The notes below the pieces were generated by a model, which was not told the origin of the DNA, made no database searches, and worked only from the letters and a program-made list of their open reading frames with translations. A stretch of DNA of 64,000 bases from contig CAWDMP010000002.1 in NCBI GenBank assembly GCA_963803495.1, positions 2,108,001 to 2,172,000 of the forward strand, read 5' to 3'. This DNA is from Persicitalea sp963803495 (lineage in GTDB: Bacteria; Bacteroidota; Bacteroidia; Cytophagales; Spirosomataceae). Every line of letters starts with the position of its first letter. Within the stretch, counting starts at the first letter, position 1. The position numbers and the translations under genes are program-made. This document shows positions 31,541 to 40,586 of this stretch, in pieces.

Positions 31541-34201
31541 ATGAAGAAACAATTTTTCTGGCGGGCCTGGTCGGCCCCCGAGCGGCTGGCGGCGAGCGGC
31601 GTACTGGGCCTGCTCATCCTCACGCTCCTGCTTTTCTCGATTCACATCCTCAACCCACTGGGCAACGTCGTGTCGTGGGATGTCCTGAGCGAGCTCTCCG
31701 AAACCCCGGCGGTCGTCGACGTGTTGGCGCTCGACGGCTGGCAGTACGGCGTCACGGTACCCGTGTACCTCACGATGGAGCAATTCATCGCTTCGCCGAT
31801 GGCTTTGCCCGATACGGCTATTCTGCTGCTGGGCGTGGCCGCGCTGCTGGGCCTTTGCGTGGTACTGGCCGCACTCACGGTGCTGCCGCGCTTCTGGTAC
31901 CTGGCAGGGATGGTAGCCTTCATTTTGCTCCTGGCCGCCTGCCGGCTCGAAACCCTCGGGCTATTTGGGGAAGGCTCGCGCGTGTTTTTCCTACTGGTTG
32001 TGGGGTTAGTCGGAGGCGCGAGTTACTACGCCCACGCCTTTCGTCCCGACTGGCATATCCTGACCCGCATCTTAGTTTTTATTGGAATTGCAGTCCTTTT
32101 GGTCTTTCTGGTGGCGTTGCTTTCGCCCCTGGCCGAGCCACTGCTCACGTTTGCGGTGTTCAGCTACCCGCTGTGGCTGCCGCTGGCGATCGTATTCGTG
32201 CTGATGTCGGCGACCGAAATTATGGCCGGGCTGGTGTGGCTGAGTACCAGCGGCCGCAAGGGCAAGCCTTCGCTCACCCATTTTCTGGTCATCAGTGGTT
32301 TTTACCTGCTGGTGCTGGTGCTGCTTTTCTTGAAAAACACCCAACGCATCGAGTGGAACAGCTTTCTGGTGAGCCCGGTGCTGCTGGCACTGGTGGCGGG
32401 GCTGCTGGGTATCTGGGGCTTTCGGCAGCGCCTCCAAAACGCCGCAACGGGCGTGATTCCGTTTCGGGCGGTGGGCTTTTGGCTGTACGTCGGGCTGTTT
32501 GTGATCGCGCTGGCCTTCGGTGGCTACGTAGCCGCTACGGCCAACGACCCCGTGCTGGAAGTACTGGAAGACGCCATAGTGGAAGGACAACTCGCCATGG
32601 GCCTACTGTTTGGATTTTATATCCTGGCCAACTTTCTTCCGCTTTTCCAGCAAGGGCTGGCGGTACATAAGGTACTTTACAAACCCATCAAATTTACCCT
32701 GACCCAGGCCCGCATTCTGGGCTTCGTAGGCGTGGTGGTGCTGGTTTCAACGCAGGGGATTCTGCCAATTTACCAAAGCGTGGCGGGGTACTTCAACGGT
32801 CTGGGCGATCTTTACACCAAAACCAAAGAGTACACGCTGGCCGAGCAGTACTACAAGTTTGCGCTGCAACAAGAGTTTCAGAACCACAAGTCCAACTACG
32901 GGTTGGCGTCGCTCGCCTTGCGGCAGGACGACGAGAACGCGTCGGGTTACTACTTCCGGCAGGCCACGCTCAAGAATCCCTCGGCCCAGGCCTACGTCGG
33001 GTTGGCGGGGGTACTTACCCAGGAAAATCTGTTTTTCGACGCCGTGGCGAGTTTGCAGGAAGGCATCGCGCGCTTCCCTGATAACAGCCAGTTGCTCAAC
33101 AATCTGGGCATTCTTTACGCCAGCACCAGCGTGGCCGATTCGGCCTACTATTACCTCGACCGCGCCCAGCGCGCCCACGTTCGTAATGATGTGCCTTCTA
33201 CGAACCTGCTGGCTATTTTGGCCAAGAATACCGAAGCCGGATTGCTCGACTCGCTCACCAGCGCGGCCGTCGCCAAGGACTACTACCCCTGGCGGGCTAA
33301 CTGGCTGGCCGTACAAAACTTACGTCAGAATTTCGCCGCCCAGTCTTTCGACCCCAACGCGATCCGCCAGGATTCGCTGCTGAACGTTTCGGGCCTGGCC
33401 TACGTGGTCAACTACGCGTTCAATCAGGCGCGGCGCGACTCGATGCCCGCTCGACTGATCCCGGCCCTGGCGGCTAAAAATCCGCTGCTGGCCGACGACT
33501 TGCTACTGGCCTCGCTCTATCCCGAGTTTTACAGCGGCGACCGCGTGCGGGCCATCAGAATCATGCAGGGGTTGACGGAAGAAGACGGCGAAAAGGCAAC
33601 GCTCTACCGCAAGGTGTTCGGCCATTGGTTGTTGCAATTGGGCCTCTACGAGCAGGCGTCCGAAATGTTTGGCCGTGTCGAGGGCCCCGAGGGGCTGATC
33701 GGGCGCATCCTGGCTACGATCTTCCAGCGACAGCCCGAAACGGCCGCGGTACTCATCGAGAACTTGCCCGGACTGGGAGCCGAGGCGGCCGTAGCACCAC
33801 TCCGCCAAACGCTGACCAGCGGCTTCGTGCCCCGGGTACTTGGCGATTCACTGTTAGCGGCAGCGCAGAAAAATCCTTCGATCGAAGCCTACGAAAAGGC
33901 CGTTCGCGCCAACCCTTTTAACGGCCGCATTGTGGCTGCCGCCGCCGACTATTTCAGCCAGCAAAAACGGGACGACCGGGCGTACAATCTGGTAACAAAA
34001 GCGCTACAATTCAATGAAAATTCACCCCAAATTTGGGCGCAGTACGCGTTTTTGAGCTTAAAACAAGGGCTGGTAGCGCAAAGCGAAGAAGGGGCAGATA
34101 AGGTCGAACAACTCGCCAGCGATGCCGACTATCAGCAGTTTGTGAATCGCTATCAACCCATGCGGGCACTCATCGAAAAACAACGCGCCGAGTTCAAGTG
34201 A
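31541..34201 (+). CDS. Polytopic membrane protein with TPR-type periplasmic or cytoplasmic repeat domain
   Basis: The start at ATG 31541 (MKKQFFWRAWSAPERLAASG) puts a short charged head before the first helix; the frame is open further upstream from a TTG. Residues about 20-430 hold roughly ten to twelve hydrophobic helices in two blocks, separated by a soluble loop after the first helix. Residues about 440-885 are helical repeats of the TPR kind (LYTKTKEYTLAEQYYKFALQ, NNLGILYASTSVADSAYYYL, and at the end AYNLVTKALQFNENSPQIWA). I do not recognise the family. Large TPR membrane proteins of this layout are found in Bacteroidota without known function; assembly of envelope complexes or glycan transfer are possible. 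It appears monocistronic. Confidence 0.7.
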   Translation: MKKQFFWRAWSAPERLAASGVLGLLILTLLLFSIHILNPLGNVVSWDVLSELSETPAVVDVLALDGWQYGVTVPVYLTMEQFIASPMALPDTAILLLGVAALLGLCVVLAALTVLPRFWYLAGMVAFILLLAACRLETLGLFGEGSRVFFLLVVGLVGGASYYAHAFRPDWHILTRILVFIGIAVLLVFLVALLSPLAEPLLTFAVFSYPLWLPLAIVFVLMSATEIMAGLVWLSTSGRKGKPSLTHFLVISGFYLLVLVLLFLKNTQRIEWNSFLVSPVLLALVAGLLGIWGFRQRLQNAATGVIPFRAVGFWLYVGLFVIALAFGGYVAATANDPVLEVLEDAIVEGQLAMGLLFGFYILANFLPLFQQGLAVHKVLYKPIKFTLTQARILGFVGVVVLVSTQGILPIYQSVAGYFNGLGDLYTKTKEYTLAEQYYKFALQQEFQNHKSNYGLASLALRQDDENASGYYFRQATLKNPSAQAYVGLAGVLTQENLFFDAVASLQEGIARFPDNSQLLNNLGILYASTSVADSAYYYLDRAQRAHVRNDVPSTNLLAILAKNTEAGLLDSLTSAAVAKDYYPWRANWLAVQNLRQNFAAQSFDPNAIRQDSLLNVSGLAYVVNYAFNQARRDSMPARLIPALAAKNPLLADDLLLASLYPEFYSGDRVRAIRIMQGLTEEDGEKATLYRKVFGHWLLQLGLYEQASEMFGRVEGPEGLIGRILATIFQRQPETAAVLIENLPGLGAEAAVAPLRQTLTSGFVPRVLGDSLLAAAQKNPSIEAYEKAVRANPFNGRIVAAAADYFSQQKRDDRAYNLVTKALQFNENSPQIWAQYAFLSLKQGLVAQSEEGADKVEQLASDADYQQFVNRYQPMRALIEKQRAEFK

Positions 34202-34321
34202 CGCGTTATTTTTGGGAAGATTGAGTCGGTTGAGGAGTTAGGGTACTGAGTATTTCGATTTGAATACGAATCCTGGTACTCCGCATCCGAAGGCTAAAGC
34301 CCCCGGCAATGTATTTTTCTG

Positions 34322-34348
34322 CTCATGAACTTTAAACTCATAAACTAG
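34322..34348. repeat. 7/8-bp periodic stretch upstream of the 34369 gene
   Basis: CTCATGAA, CTTTAAA, CTCATAAA and CTAG follow with a period of 7-8 bp and end about 20 bp before the next start codon. The rest of the 167-bp spacer shows nothing recognisable. Confidence 0.45.
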
Positions 34349-34368
34349 CTATCGACATCACTTGGAAA

Positions 34369-34866
34369 ATGCTGGGCCTGGCGCGCGAGTACCGCCTCTT
34401 TAACGGGAAGCAGATTACCGGGCTCCTGAAAAATGACTTTTGGAACCGCAAGGCTTACGGCGAACTACATGGCTTTATGGTACGCTTCGAGAAGGAAGGC
34501 CTTGGCAATAAAGCGGCCCGAATTCTGGACATAGAGGGCGCGCAGGTACTGGGTACCCTGGATTTTAAATCCTCGCCCCATTCGGTGGCCATCGTCTACG
34601 AAGGAGCGCGCTATGCCTGGAATCTGAGCAAGGAAAATCCTAAGGGAAGCTGGTCGATTTCGGGCCCGGAAGAAGTAGCTGAGTACCAGGCCGGAGATAG
34701 CACGGGCAGTCAGGGCAGTATCGAAGACGCCTACCTGCCGCCGGTCGTACTACTCGCGGGATTTTATGCGCACGGGTATTTTTTAAAGCAACGACTGCTG
34801 ACCACCGTCGGGGGAATTTTACTGGGAATGCTGATTTACTACCTGACGTTTCATGTAATTTTTTGA
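34369..34866 (+). CDS. Hypothetical protein with two C-terminal membrane segments
   Basis: A 165-residue protein I do not recognise. The first 110 residues are soluble and strand-rich (GFMVRFEKEGLGNKAARILD, QVLGTLDFKSSPHSVAIVYE), somewhat like a small beta-barrel of the LURP-one/Tubby type, but this is a weak impression. Two hydrophobic segments close the protein (PPVVLLAGFYAHGYF and GGILLGMLIYYLTFHVIF). It is separated by one base from the serine hydrolase gene that follows, so the two are translated together and probably belong to one unit. The start at ATG 34369 is the first after the spacer. Confidence 0.6.
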   Translation: MLGLAREYRLFNGKQITGLLKNDFWNRKAYGELHGFMVRFEKEGLGNKAARILDIEGAQVLGTLDFKSSPHSVAIVYEGARYAWNLSKENPKGSWSISGPEEVAEYQAGDSTGSQGSIEDAYLPPVVLLAGFYAHGYFLKQRLLTTVGGILLGMLIYYLTFHVIF

Positions 34867-34867
34867 T

Positions 34868-35971
34868 ATGAAAGCACTCAAAATCATCGCCATCGTGGTA
34901 GGCTCGCTTGTGCTGTCGTTCGGAGCACTGGCTACATACGCTTATTTCGCCTACTACAAAGTCGACGGTGATTATGTGGCTAATTTCATCAATGAGAATC
35001 CCGGCAAGAGCGCCCTGTACTGGATGCGCAACGATACGCTGGTCGCCGGGCAAAACCCCGACCGCAAAATGCCGCTGGCGAGCACGGTAAAAACGATTAT
35101 CGCCATCGAGTTTGCGCAGCAGGTTGCTTCCGGCAAGATCAATCCCGCCGACCGGGTACCTCTGGGTGAGTTGGCGCGCTTCTACATCCCCGATACCGAC
35201 GGCGGGGCGCACCCGACCTGGCTGAAACAAATGCAGGACGACAAGCTAATTCAAGATCAGAGGGTTTCTTTGCTGGAAATCGCCAAGGGCATGATCCGGT
35301 ACAGCAGCAACGCCAACACCGAGTACCTGATGTGGCGGCTTGGCCTGAACGCCATCAACGCCAACCTCGCGTCGCTAGGCCTCACGAAGCACGATTCGCT
35401 GTACCCGTTTGTGTCGGCGTTGTACGTTTGCTCGGATGAAAATTCGGCCAAAGGCCTGAAATTGATGGGCATGGATTTGTACAAGCAGCGCGCCGAGCAG
35501 TACTTCGAAACCTTGAAAGTAGATACGACCCTCAAAGACAAGTTCAACCTGGCGCACGTCAGCGCTTCGGTGCAGCGCGTATGGTCCGACCGCCTGCCAA
35601 GCAGCACGGCGCGGGCGTACGACGGCCTGATGCAGAAAATCCAGAGCCGCACCTATTTCGATTCCACGGCGCAAGGTACCCTGGAAGAAATCATGGAATG
35701 GCCCATGGCGGCCTTCGACAGCAACCGCAAGAAGTACCAACATCTGGGTGCCAAGGGCGGCTCGACGGCCTTCGTGCTGACGTACGCGCTTTACGCCACC
35801 GACAAAAGCGGCAACCGCACGCGGCTCACGTTTTTTTTTGACGATCTTACGCCCATCGAGAGTACCTTGCTGCAAGCGCAATTTTCCGAATTTCAGCAAA
35901 AGGTACTCATTGGTACCCCCGCCGAGCGCCGGGAGCTTGCCGCGACGCTGAGTAGGCCGGTTGAAGAGTAA
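34868..35971 (+). CDS. Membrane-anchored serine hydrolase (class-A beta-lactamase-like)
   Basis: An N-terminal anchor (ALKIIAIVVGSLVLSFGALA) is followed by a serine penicillin-recognising fold of the beta-lactamase-2 type. Ser72 and Lys75 form the STVK motif, and YSSNANTEYL carries the SxN motif. The third motif (KTG-like) appears as KGGSTAF near residue 300. All three elements are present, so hydrolysis or acylation chemistry is expected, but members of this group are often not true lactamases. It lies one base after the 34369 gene and is followed by a 25-bp-stem palindrome. Confidence 0.82.
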   Translation: MKALKIIAIVVGSLVLSFGALATYAYFAYYKVDGDYVANFINENPGKSALYWMRNDTLVAGQNPDRKMPLASTVKTIIAIEFAQQVASGKINPADRVPLGELARFYIPDTDGGAHPTWLKQMQDDKLIQDQRVSLLEIAKGMIRYSSNANTEYLMWRLGLNAINANLASLGLTKHDSLYPFVSALYVCSDENSAKGLKLMGMDLYKQRAEQYFETLKVDTTLKDKFNLAHVSASVQRVWSDRLPSSTARAYDGLMQKIQSRTYFDSTAQGTLEEIMEWPMAAFDSNRKKYQHLGAKGGSTAFVLTYALYATDKSGNRTRLTFFFDDLTPIESTLLQAQFSEFQQKVLIGTPAERRELAATLSRPVEE

Positions 35972-35988
35972 AAAAAATAGTATCTGTT

Positions 35989-36052
35989 TGTCAGTCCGAG
36001 CGGAGTCGAGGACAATCGGAACGGGCGGTCCTCGACTCCGCTCGGACTGACA
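35989..36052. repeat. Perfect 25-bp-stem palindrome
   Basis: The arm 35989-36013 (beginning TGTCAGTCCGAGCGGAGTC) and the arm 36028-36052 are exact inverted copies around a 14-base loop. It lies between the serine hydrolase and the DinB genes. Sequences of this style recur in many Bacteroidota genomes as dispersed palindromes; a shorter relative (CGTACGCTCAGTCTGAC) is at 43138-43154. It can also act as a transcript end. Confidence 0.85.
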
Positions 36053-36079
36053 GAAACGAAGTACCATTCAAACAGAAAA

Positions 36080-36607
36080 ATGAAACACTCGCTACCTCTC
36101 CTGTTATTGTTAAGCATTACCCTAACTTTCGGACAATCGCAAAGCGCGCACCTGCTCGAATTGCAGCAGAAATGGGCCAATGCCTCCACGTACACACTGG
36201 CGCTGGCCGAGTCGATGCCCGCCGACCAATATGACTTTCGGCCGGTCGAAAGCGAAATGTCGTTCGGGGAGCAGATGATGCATTTGTCGTCCAACATGGT
36301 GTGGCTTTGCTCGGATTACCTGACCGACCAAAAGCCGCCCCGCAGCCGCAAGGAAATCGGCGACTACGCCCACAAGTCAAAGGCCGAGGTACTGGAAGTA
36401 CTAAAAGAATCGCTGGACTACGCCGGGGCGACGCTTAAAAACCTCGATCCGAAGCAGCTCGACGATTCCGTCAAGTTTTTCGCCGGCCCCATGAGTAAAA
36501 GACAAATCACCAACCTCATGAACGACCACCTCACCCACCACCGCGCCCAAGCCATCGTGTACTTGCGGTTGAATGGCATCAAACCGCCGGGGTATGTGGG
36601 GTGGTAG
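36080..36607 (+). CDS. Exported DinB/YfiT-like protein
   Basis: A signal peptide (MKHSLPLLLLLSITLTFG) is followed by a four-helix DinB-type domain of 157 residues: HLLELQQKWANASTYTLALA, MSFGEQMMHLSSNMVW and MNDHLTHHRAQAIVYLRLNG. The three histidines in MMHL and HLTHHRAQ are in the positions that bind a metal in the DinB/YfiT family, members of which act as thiol transferases or have unknown roles. The export signal is unusual for the family in general but frequent in Bacteroidota. It starts shortly after the 25-bp palindrome and ends in GIKPPGYVGW, a typical end for this subgroup. Confidence 0.83.
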   Translation: MKHSLPLLLLLSITLTFGQSQSAHLLELQQKWANASTYTLALAESMPADQYDFRPVESEMSFGEQMMHLSSNMVWLCSDYLTDQKPPRSRKEIGDYAHKSKAEVLEVLKESLDYAGATLKNLDPKQLDDSVKFFAGPMSKRQITNLMNDHLTHHRAQAIVYLRLNGIKPPGYVGW

Positions 36608-36679
36608 ACTCGATATTTGCCCTTTATCATAATATACTTTTCCCCGAGTTATCAAATGTGCATTTTTACGCACTCAGCA

Positions 36680-36710
36680 CCCTTGACCTTTTAACCCTTT
36701 GACCTTTAAC
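36680..36710. repeat. 7/8-bp array before the ABC transporter gene
   Basis: CCTTGAC, CTTTTAAC, CCTTTGAC and CTTTAAC alternate with a period of 7 or 8 and end 10 bp before the GTG start at 36721. Confidence 0.65.
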
Positions 36711-36720
36711 CGAAAAAAAA

Positions 36721-37443
36721 GTGAAAATCATTGAAACCACCGACATTGCCCGCCGCTACATTATGGGCAGCGAAGTAATAGAAGCCTTGAAATCCGTGAC
36801 GATCTCGGTCAATAAGGGGGAGTACGTGGCATTTATGGGTCCTTCGGGGTCGGGCAAGTCCACATTGATGAACATCATCGGCTGTCTGGACACGCCCACG
36901 GCGGGGCGTTACGTGCTCAACGGTAATGATGTCAGCGACCTGACCGAGAGCGAGCTGGCCGAAATCCGCAACAAAGAAATCGGCTTCGTGTTCCAGACCT
37001 TCAACCTGCTGCCCCGCATGTCGTCGCTCGACAATGTGGCGCTACCGCTTATCTATTCCGGCCTCAACAAAGCCGACCGCACCGAGAAAGCGAATCTCTC
37101 CCTCTCCAATGTAGGCCTGGGCGACCGCGGCGGCCACAAACCCAACGAACTTTCGGGCGGTCAGCGGCAGCGCGTGGCCATAGCCCGCGCCCTGGTCAAC
37201 GACCCCAGTATCCTGCTGGCCGACGAACCCACGGGCAACCTCGACAGCAAGACTTCCTACGAAATCATGGACCTCTTCGACCAGTTGCACAGCAAGGGCA
37301 ACACCATCGTGATGGTGACGCACGAGGAAGACATCGCCCTGTACGCCCACCGCGTCATCCGCCTCCGCGACGGCCTGGTCGAGTCCGACACTATCAATCC
37401 TAATCCAACGAAGGCCAGTGCGCTGATCGAAGCGGAGGGGTGA
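36721..37443 (+). CDS. ABC transporter ATP-binding protein (MacB/LolD type)
   Basis: A 240-residue ATPase starting at GTG 36721. Walker A is GPSGSGKST (40-48), the signature is LSGGQRQRVAIARAL and Walker B is ILLADEPTGNLDS. The sequence features MNIIGCLDTPTAGRYVLNG and IGFVFQTFNLLPRMSSLDNV are those of the MacB/LolD/FtsE group, which power mechanotransmission or lipoprotein release rather than substrate transport through the membrane. No permease gene is adjacent: the next gene is an amidohydrolase, so the partner permease must be elsewhere. The cellular target is therefore open. Confidence 0.93.
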   Translation: MKIIETTDIARRYIMGSEVIEALKSVTISVNKGEYVAFMGPSGSGKSTLMNIIGCLDTPTAGRYVLNGNDVSDLTESELAEIRNKEIGFVFQTFNLLPRMSSLDNVALPLIYSGLNKADRTEKANLSLSNVGLGDRGGHKPNELSGGQRQRVAIARALVNDPSILLADEPTGNLDSKTSYEIMDLFDQLHSKGNTIVMVTHEEDIALYAHRVIRLRDGLVESDTINPNPTKASALIEAEG

Positions 37444-37450
37444 ATTTTTT

Positions 37451-37485
37451 GAGATATGAATTATGAGATATTAGATATGAGATGT
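37451..37485. repeat. Exact heptamer array GAGATAT
   Basis: GAGATAT, GAATTAT, GAGATAT, TAGATAT and GAGATGT follow with an exact 7-bp period, seven bases after the ABC gene stop. Directly before the next gene, ATCATTC-ATCATC runs into its ATG (37529-37544), a further short periodic stretch. Confidence 0.75.
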
Positions 37486-37541
37486 AAAGGACTTATAAGC
37501 ACATAAGTTCACGGGGCGCCCCGCCGTCATCATTCATCATC

Positions 37542-39158
37542 ATGAAAACACGTTTCCTCCTCCTTTGCCTTTTCTGCTTCTCCTTCCTTAACCTTACCGC
37601 CCAAATCACCGACGCCCCGGCCCGCGCCGAGGGCGATGGACCCTACGATCGCCTGATTATCCGCGGCGTGACGCTGATCAATAGTACGGGTGCGCCGCCC
37701 ATTGGTCCGGTGGATATTGTGGTGGAGAAAAACCGTATCAAGTCCATCAATCAGGTCGGTTCGCCGGGGGTACCTATCGATCCCAAACGTCGCCCCGCCG
37801 CCCAAAAGGGCGACAAAGAACTCGACTGCACGGGTATGTACCTCCTGCCGGGATTGATCGATATGCACGGCCATATCGGCGGCAAAGCACAGGGTACCCC
37901 TTCTGAGTACGTCTTCAAATTGTGGATGGCGCACGGCATCACCACCATCCGCGACCCATCGGCGAGCAACGGCCTCGATTGGGTGCTGGAGCACAAAAAG
38001 AAAAGTCAGGAAAACAAAATCACCGCCCCGCGCATCCTGGCCTACACCTCCTTCGGGCAGGGAGCCAAAGATCCCATTTCTACGCCGGAGCAAGCCCGCG
38101 ACTGGGTGCGCCAAAACGCCAAGAACGGAGCCGACGGCATCAAGTTTTTCGGGGCCGAGCCCGAAGTTTTTAAGGCGGCTTTGGATGAGAACAAGAAGCT
38201 GGGCCTCCGCTCGGCCTGCCACCACGCGCAGTTGGAAGTGGCCCGCATGAACGTACTGGCGACCGCCAAAGCCGGACTCACCACGATGGAGCACTGGTAC
38301 GGCTTGCCCGAAGCGATGTTCGAAGACAAGACGATTCAGGATTACCCCGCCGACTACAACTACAACAACGAGCAAAACCGCTTCGAGCAAGCCGGCAAGC
38401 TGTGGCAGCAGGCCGCCAAGCCCGGCTCCGACAAGTGGAATCAGGTCATGGACGAACTCATCGCCCTGGATTTCACCATCGACCCGACTTTCAACATCTA
38501 CGAAGCCAACCGCGAGCTGATGCTGGCCCGCCGCGCCGAGTGGCACGACGACTACACGTTGCCGTCGCTATGGCGATTCTACGGCCCGAGCCGCGTGTCG
38601 CACGGCTCCTACTGGCACAATTGGGGCACCGAGCAGGAAGTGGAGTGGAAGCGTAACTACCAGTTGTGGATGCGGTTTATCAACGAATACAAGAACCGCG
38701 GCGGCCGCGTCACGGCGGGTTCCGACTCGGGCTTTATCTACCAACTCTACGGGTTTGCCTACATCCGCGAGCTGGAACTACTCCGCGAGGCGGGCTTTCA
38801 CCCAATGGAAGTCATCCGTGCCGCCACCATCAAAGGGGCCGAAGCCCTGGGTATGGCCGACCAAATCGGCTCGGTCGAAATCGGCAAGCTGGCCGACTTC
38901 GCCATCGTGGAAGAGAATCCGTTGGCCAACCTGAAAGTACTCTACGGCACCGGGGCCATCCAACTCGACGAAAACAACGAAGTACAGCGCGTCGGCGGCG
39001 TGAAGTACACCATCAAGGACGGCATCGTCTACGACGCCAAAAAACTACTGGCCGACGTGAAGGCCATCGTGGAAAAAGCCAAGAAAGACGAGAATTACCA
39101 GATCGTGCAGCCGGGCATGCCGCAACCGGCGGGGAAGTTGGGGGGAGGGAAAAATTAG
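37542..39158 (+). CDS. Exported amidohydrolase family protein
   Basis: A signal peptide (MKTRFLLLCLFCFSFLNLTA) precedes a metal-dependent TIM-barrel hydrolase of the imidazolonepropionase/prolidase-like group. The HxH metal pair is His109 and His111 in DMHGH. Further ligands are likely in CHHAQ, TMEHWYG and TAGSDSG (the last Asp of the active site). The C terminus has the usual ADFAIVEENPLANLKVL, where the second small beta domain closes. Substrate is unknown; exported members often act on cyclic amides or dipeptides. The gene begins inside an ATCATTC repeat. Confidence 0.9.
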   Translation: MKTRFLLLCLFCFSFLNLTAQITDAPARAEGDGPYDRLIIRGVTLINSTGAPPIGPVDIVVEKNRIKSINQVGSPGVPIDPKRRPAAQKGDKELDCTGMYLLPGLIDMHGHIGGKAQGTPSEYVFKLWMAHGITTIRDPSASNGLDWVLEHKKKSQENKITAPRILAYTSFGQGAKDPISTPEQARDWVRQNAKNGADGIKFFGAEPEVFKAALDENKKLGLRSACHHAQLEVARMNVLATAKAGLTTMEHWYGLPEAMFEDKTIQDYPADYNYNNEQNRFEQAGKLWQQAAKPGSDKWNQVMDELIALDFTIDPTFNIYEANRELMLARRAEWHDDYTLPSLWRFYGPSRVSHGSYWHNWGTEQEVEWKRNYQLWMRFINEYKNRGGRVTAGSDSGFIYQLYGFAYIRELELLREAGFHPMEVIRAATIKGAEALGMADQIGSVEIGKLADFAIVEENPLANLKVLYGTGAIQLDENNEVQRVGGVKYTIKDGIVYDAKKLLADVKAIVEKAKKDENYQIVQPGMPQPAGKLGGGKN

Positions 39159-39173
39159 TTTCTATGCTAACAT

Positions 39174-39734
39174 CTACTTCCTGACTGCTACAAATTTTGA
39201 ACACTCAACCACAAGCTTCTCGGGGTATTTTTCCGACTTTGTCCCTTGAATATGTTCATACACTAATTTGAAGTATCCAGTAACGTTGCCTGTACTTACT
39301 TCTTCTATGGTGAGCGAGTTCTCGCTGTTGTCCGAAAGTCTGTAAGTTGCCACAAGAGCATCGTCTATCGAGTAAAATAGGCGTGTGCCACTAGGTAAAT
39401 TTAGACATACGTCTTGACTTTCGTTGGTATTTAGCGAATAGGTTCCTGTTTTTGTCGGAAGATCGAAAGACACAGTCATTAGTCCATACCCGAACGGCCT
39501 GTTATAAGTAGCGATACTTAAATTTTCATAGCCTTTATAACATGGGTGATCCTTTAAGAAATCGGCGGAGGGCGAATTAGAGATCACTTGTACTATTTCC
39601 GAAGGGTCAAGCCATTCCCTTTCGTTAGATTTTGCTACGATCGTTCCTTGTGATACTTTTTCATTTGGGTAGGGGTTTTCCTTTTTGCAAGCGAACAAGA
39701 AGATTAGAAGTCCCAGTATGAGTATATTTTTCAT
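39174..39734 (-). CDS. Hypothetical small lipoprotein
   Basis: A 186-residue protein with a lipoprotein signal (MKNILILGLLIFLFAC, lipidated Cys16), followed by a charged linker KKENPYPNEK. The remainder looks like a beta-sandwich (YGLMTVSFDLPTKTGTYSLN, TIEEVSTGNVTGYFKLVYEH). Such short lipoproteins with a KTGTY motif and a closing FKL-type strand are common and uncharacterised in Bacteroidota. The gene is visibly more AT-rich than its neighbours, suggesting recent acquisition. It converges on the amidohydrolase gene with 15 bp between stops. Confidence 0.75.
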   Translation of the reverse strand: MKNILILGLLIFLFACKKENPYPNEKVSQGTIVAKSNEREWLDPSEIVQVISNSPSADFLKDHPCYKGYENLSIATYNRPFGYGLMTVSFDLPTKTGTYSLNTNESQDVCLNLPSGTRLFYSIDDALVATYRLSDNSENSLTIEEVSTGNVTGYFKLVYEHIQGTKSEKYPEKLVVECSKFVAVRK

Positions 39735-39838
39735 TGAATCGGTAGTTTAATTAATGGTGAGGTTTGGATACTGTCATTTTAAGGATACCCTTTTCTGGAA
39801 ATCGGTTGGAATCTCAACCAGAAAAATTAAAGAAATAG

Positions 39839-40438
39839 CTACCGCTGCTTAGTCATTTCGTATTCGAGCGATTTTTTTACGGTTTCCCATTCCGATTGGA
39901 TTATGGAGAAAACGACCGTATCACGCAACAATCCTTGCTGATCGATTTGATGATTGCGCAGCACGCCGTCCTGTTTTGCGCCTAGCCGCAGAATAGCATT
40001 TCGGGAACGGTAGTTGAACCAATTCGTTCTGAACTCGACGGCGATCGTGTCGAGCGTTTCAAACGCGTGGCGTAGCAAGAGGTACTTGCATTCGGTATTG
40101 ACCCCAGTTCTCTGCACACTCTTGGCGTACCAGGTATTCCCTATTTCGAGTCGTCTGTTCTCGGGTTCAATATTTTTATATCGTGTTGCGCCAACTATCT
40201 TGTTATCCTGTCTATCTAACACTATGAAAGGCAGAGATTTACTATCTTTTTGCTCCTGAAGAGCAGTGGCCAGATGGGAGTCAATAGTTTTCTCCGAAGG
40301 AATGGATGTAAACCAGGTATTCCACAGCTCACCATCAGTAGCCGCTCGCAGCAGATCGTCTCGATGCGCTTCTTCCAGTGGAATCAGTTTTACTTTTTCT
40401 CCTTCCAGCGTTACAGGTTCAAGCCAAGAGTTCATCAT
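39839..40438 (-). CDS. GNAT family N-acetyltransferase
   Basis: The start at ATG 40438 (MMNSWLEPVTLEGEKVKLIP) gives 199 residues, the length of RimJ/RimL-like acetyltransferases; the frame is open upstream, but that part is not protein-like. Family features are VGATRYKNIEPENRRLEIGN, the acceptor strand TGVNTECKYLLLRHAFETLD with the acetyl-CoA loop, and NWFNYRSRNAILRLGAKQDG near the end. The likely reaction is N-acetylation of an amino group of a protein or small molecule; the target is unknown. It is divergent from the DUF72 gene with a 148-bp gap holding no clear promoter. Confidence 0.85.
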   Translation of the reverse strand: MMNSWLEPVTLEGEKVKLIPLEEAHRDDLLRAATDGELWNTWFTSIPSEKTIDSHLATALQEQKDSKSLPFIVLDRQDNKIVGATRYKNIEPENRRLEIGNTWYAKSVQRTGVNTECKYLLLRHAFETLDTIAVEFRTNWFNYRSRNAILRLGAKQDGVLRNHQIDQQGLLRDTVVFSIIQSEWETVKKSLEYEMTKQR

Positions 40439-40586
40439 TGATTTTGTAATACGGTAGCTGATCGGCGAATATACAGCTTGTGAGTAGATAGCGCTGGCGT
40501 AATTTTTTGAAAAGCAGCACAAAACCATATTCCGACATCGCTCCGGCGACCCGGTCACTAATTCTAACATTCAAAATTGACTCCCC

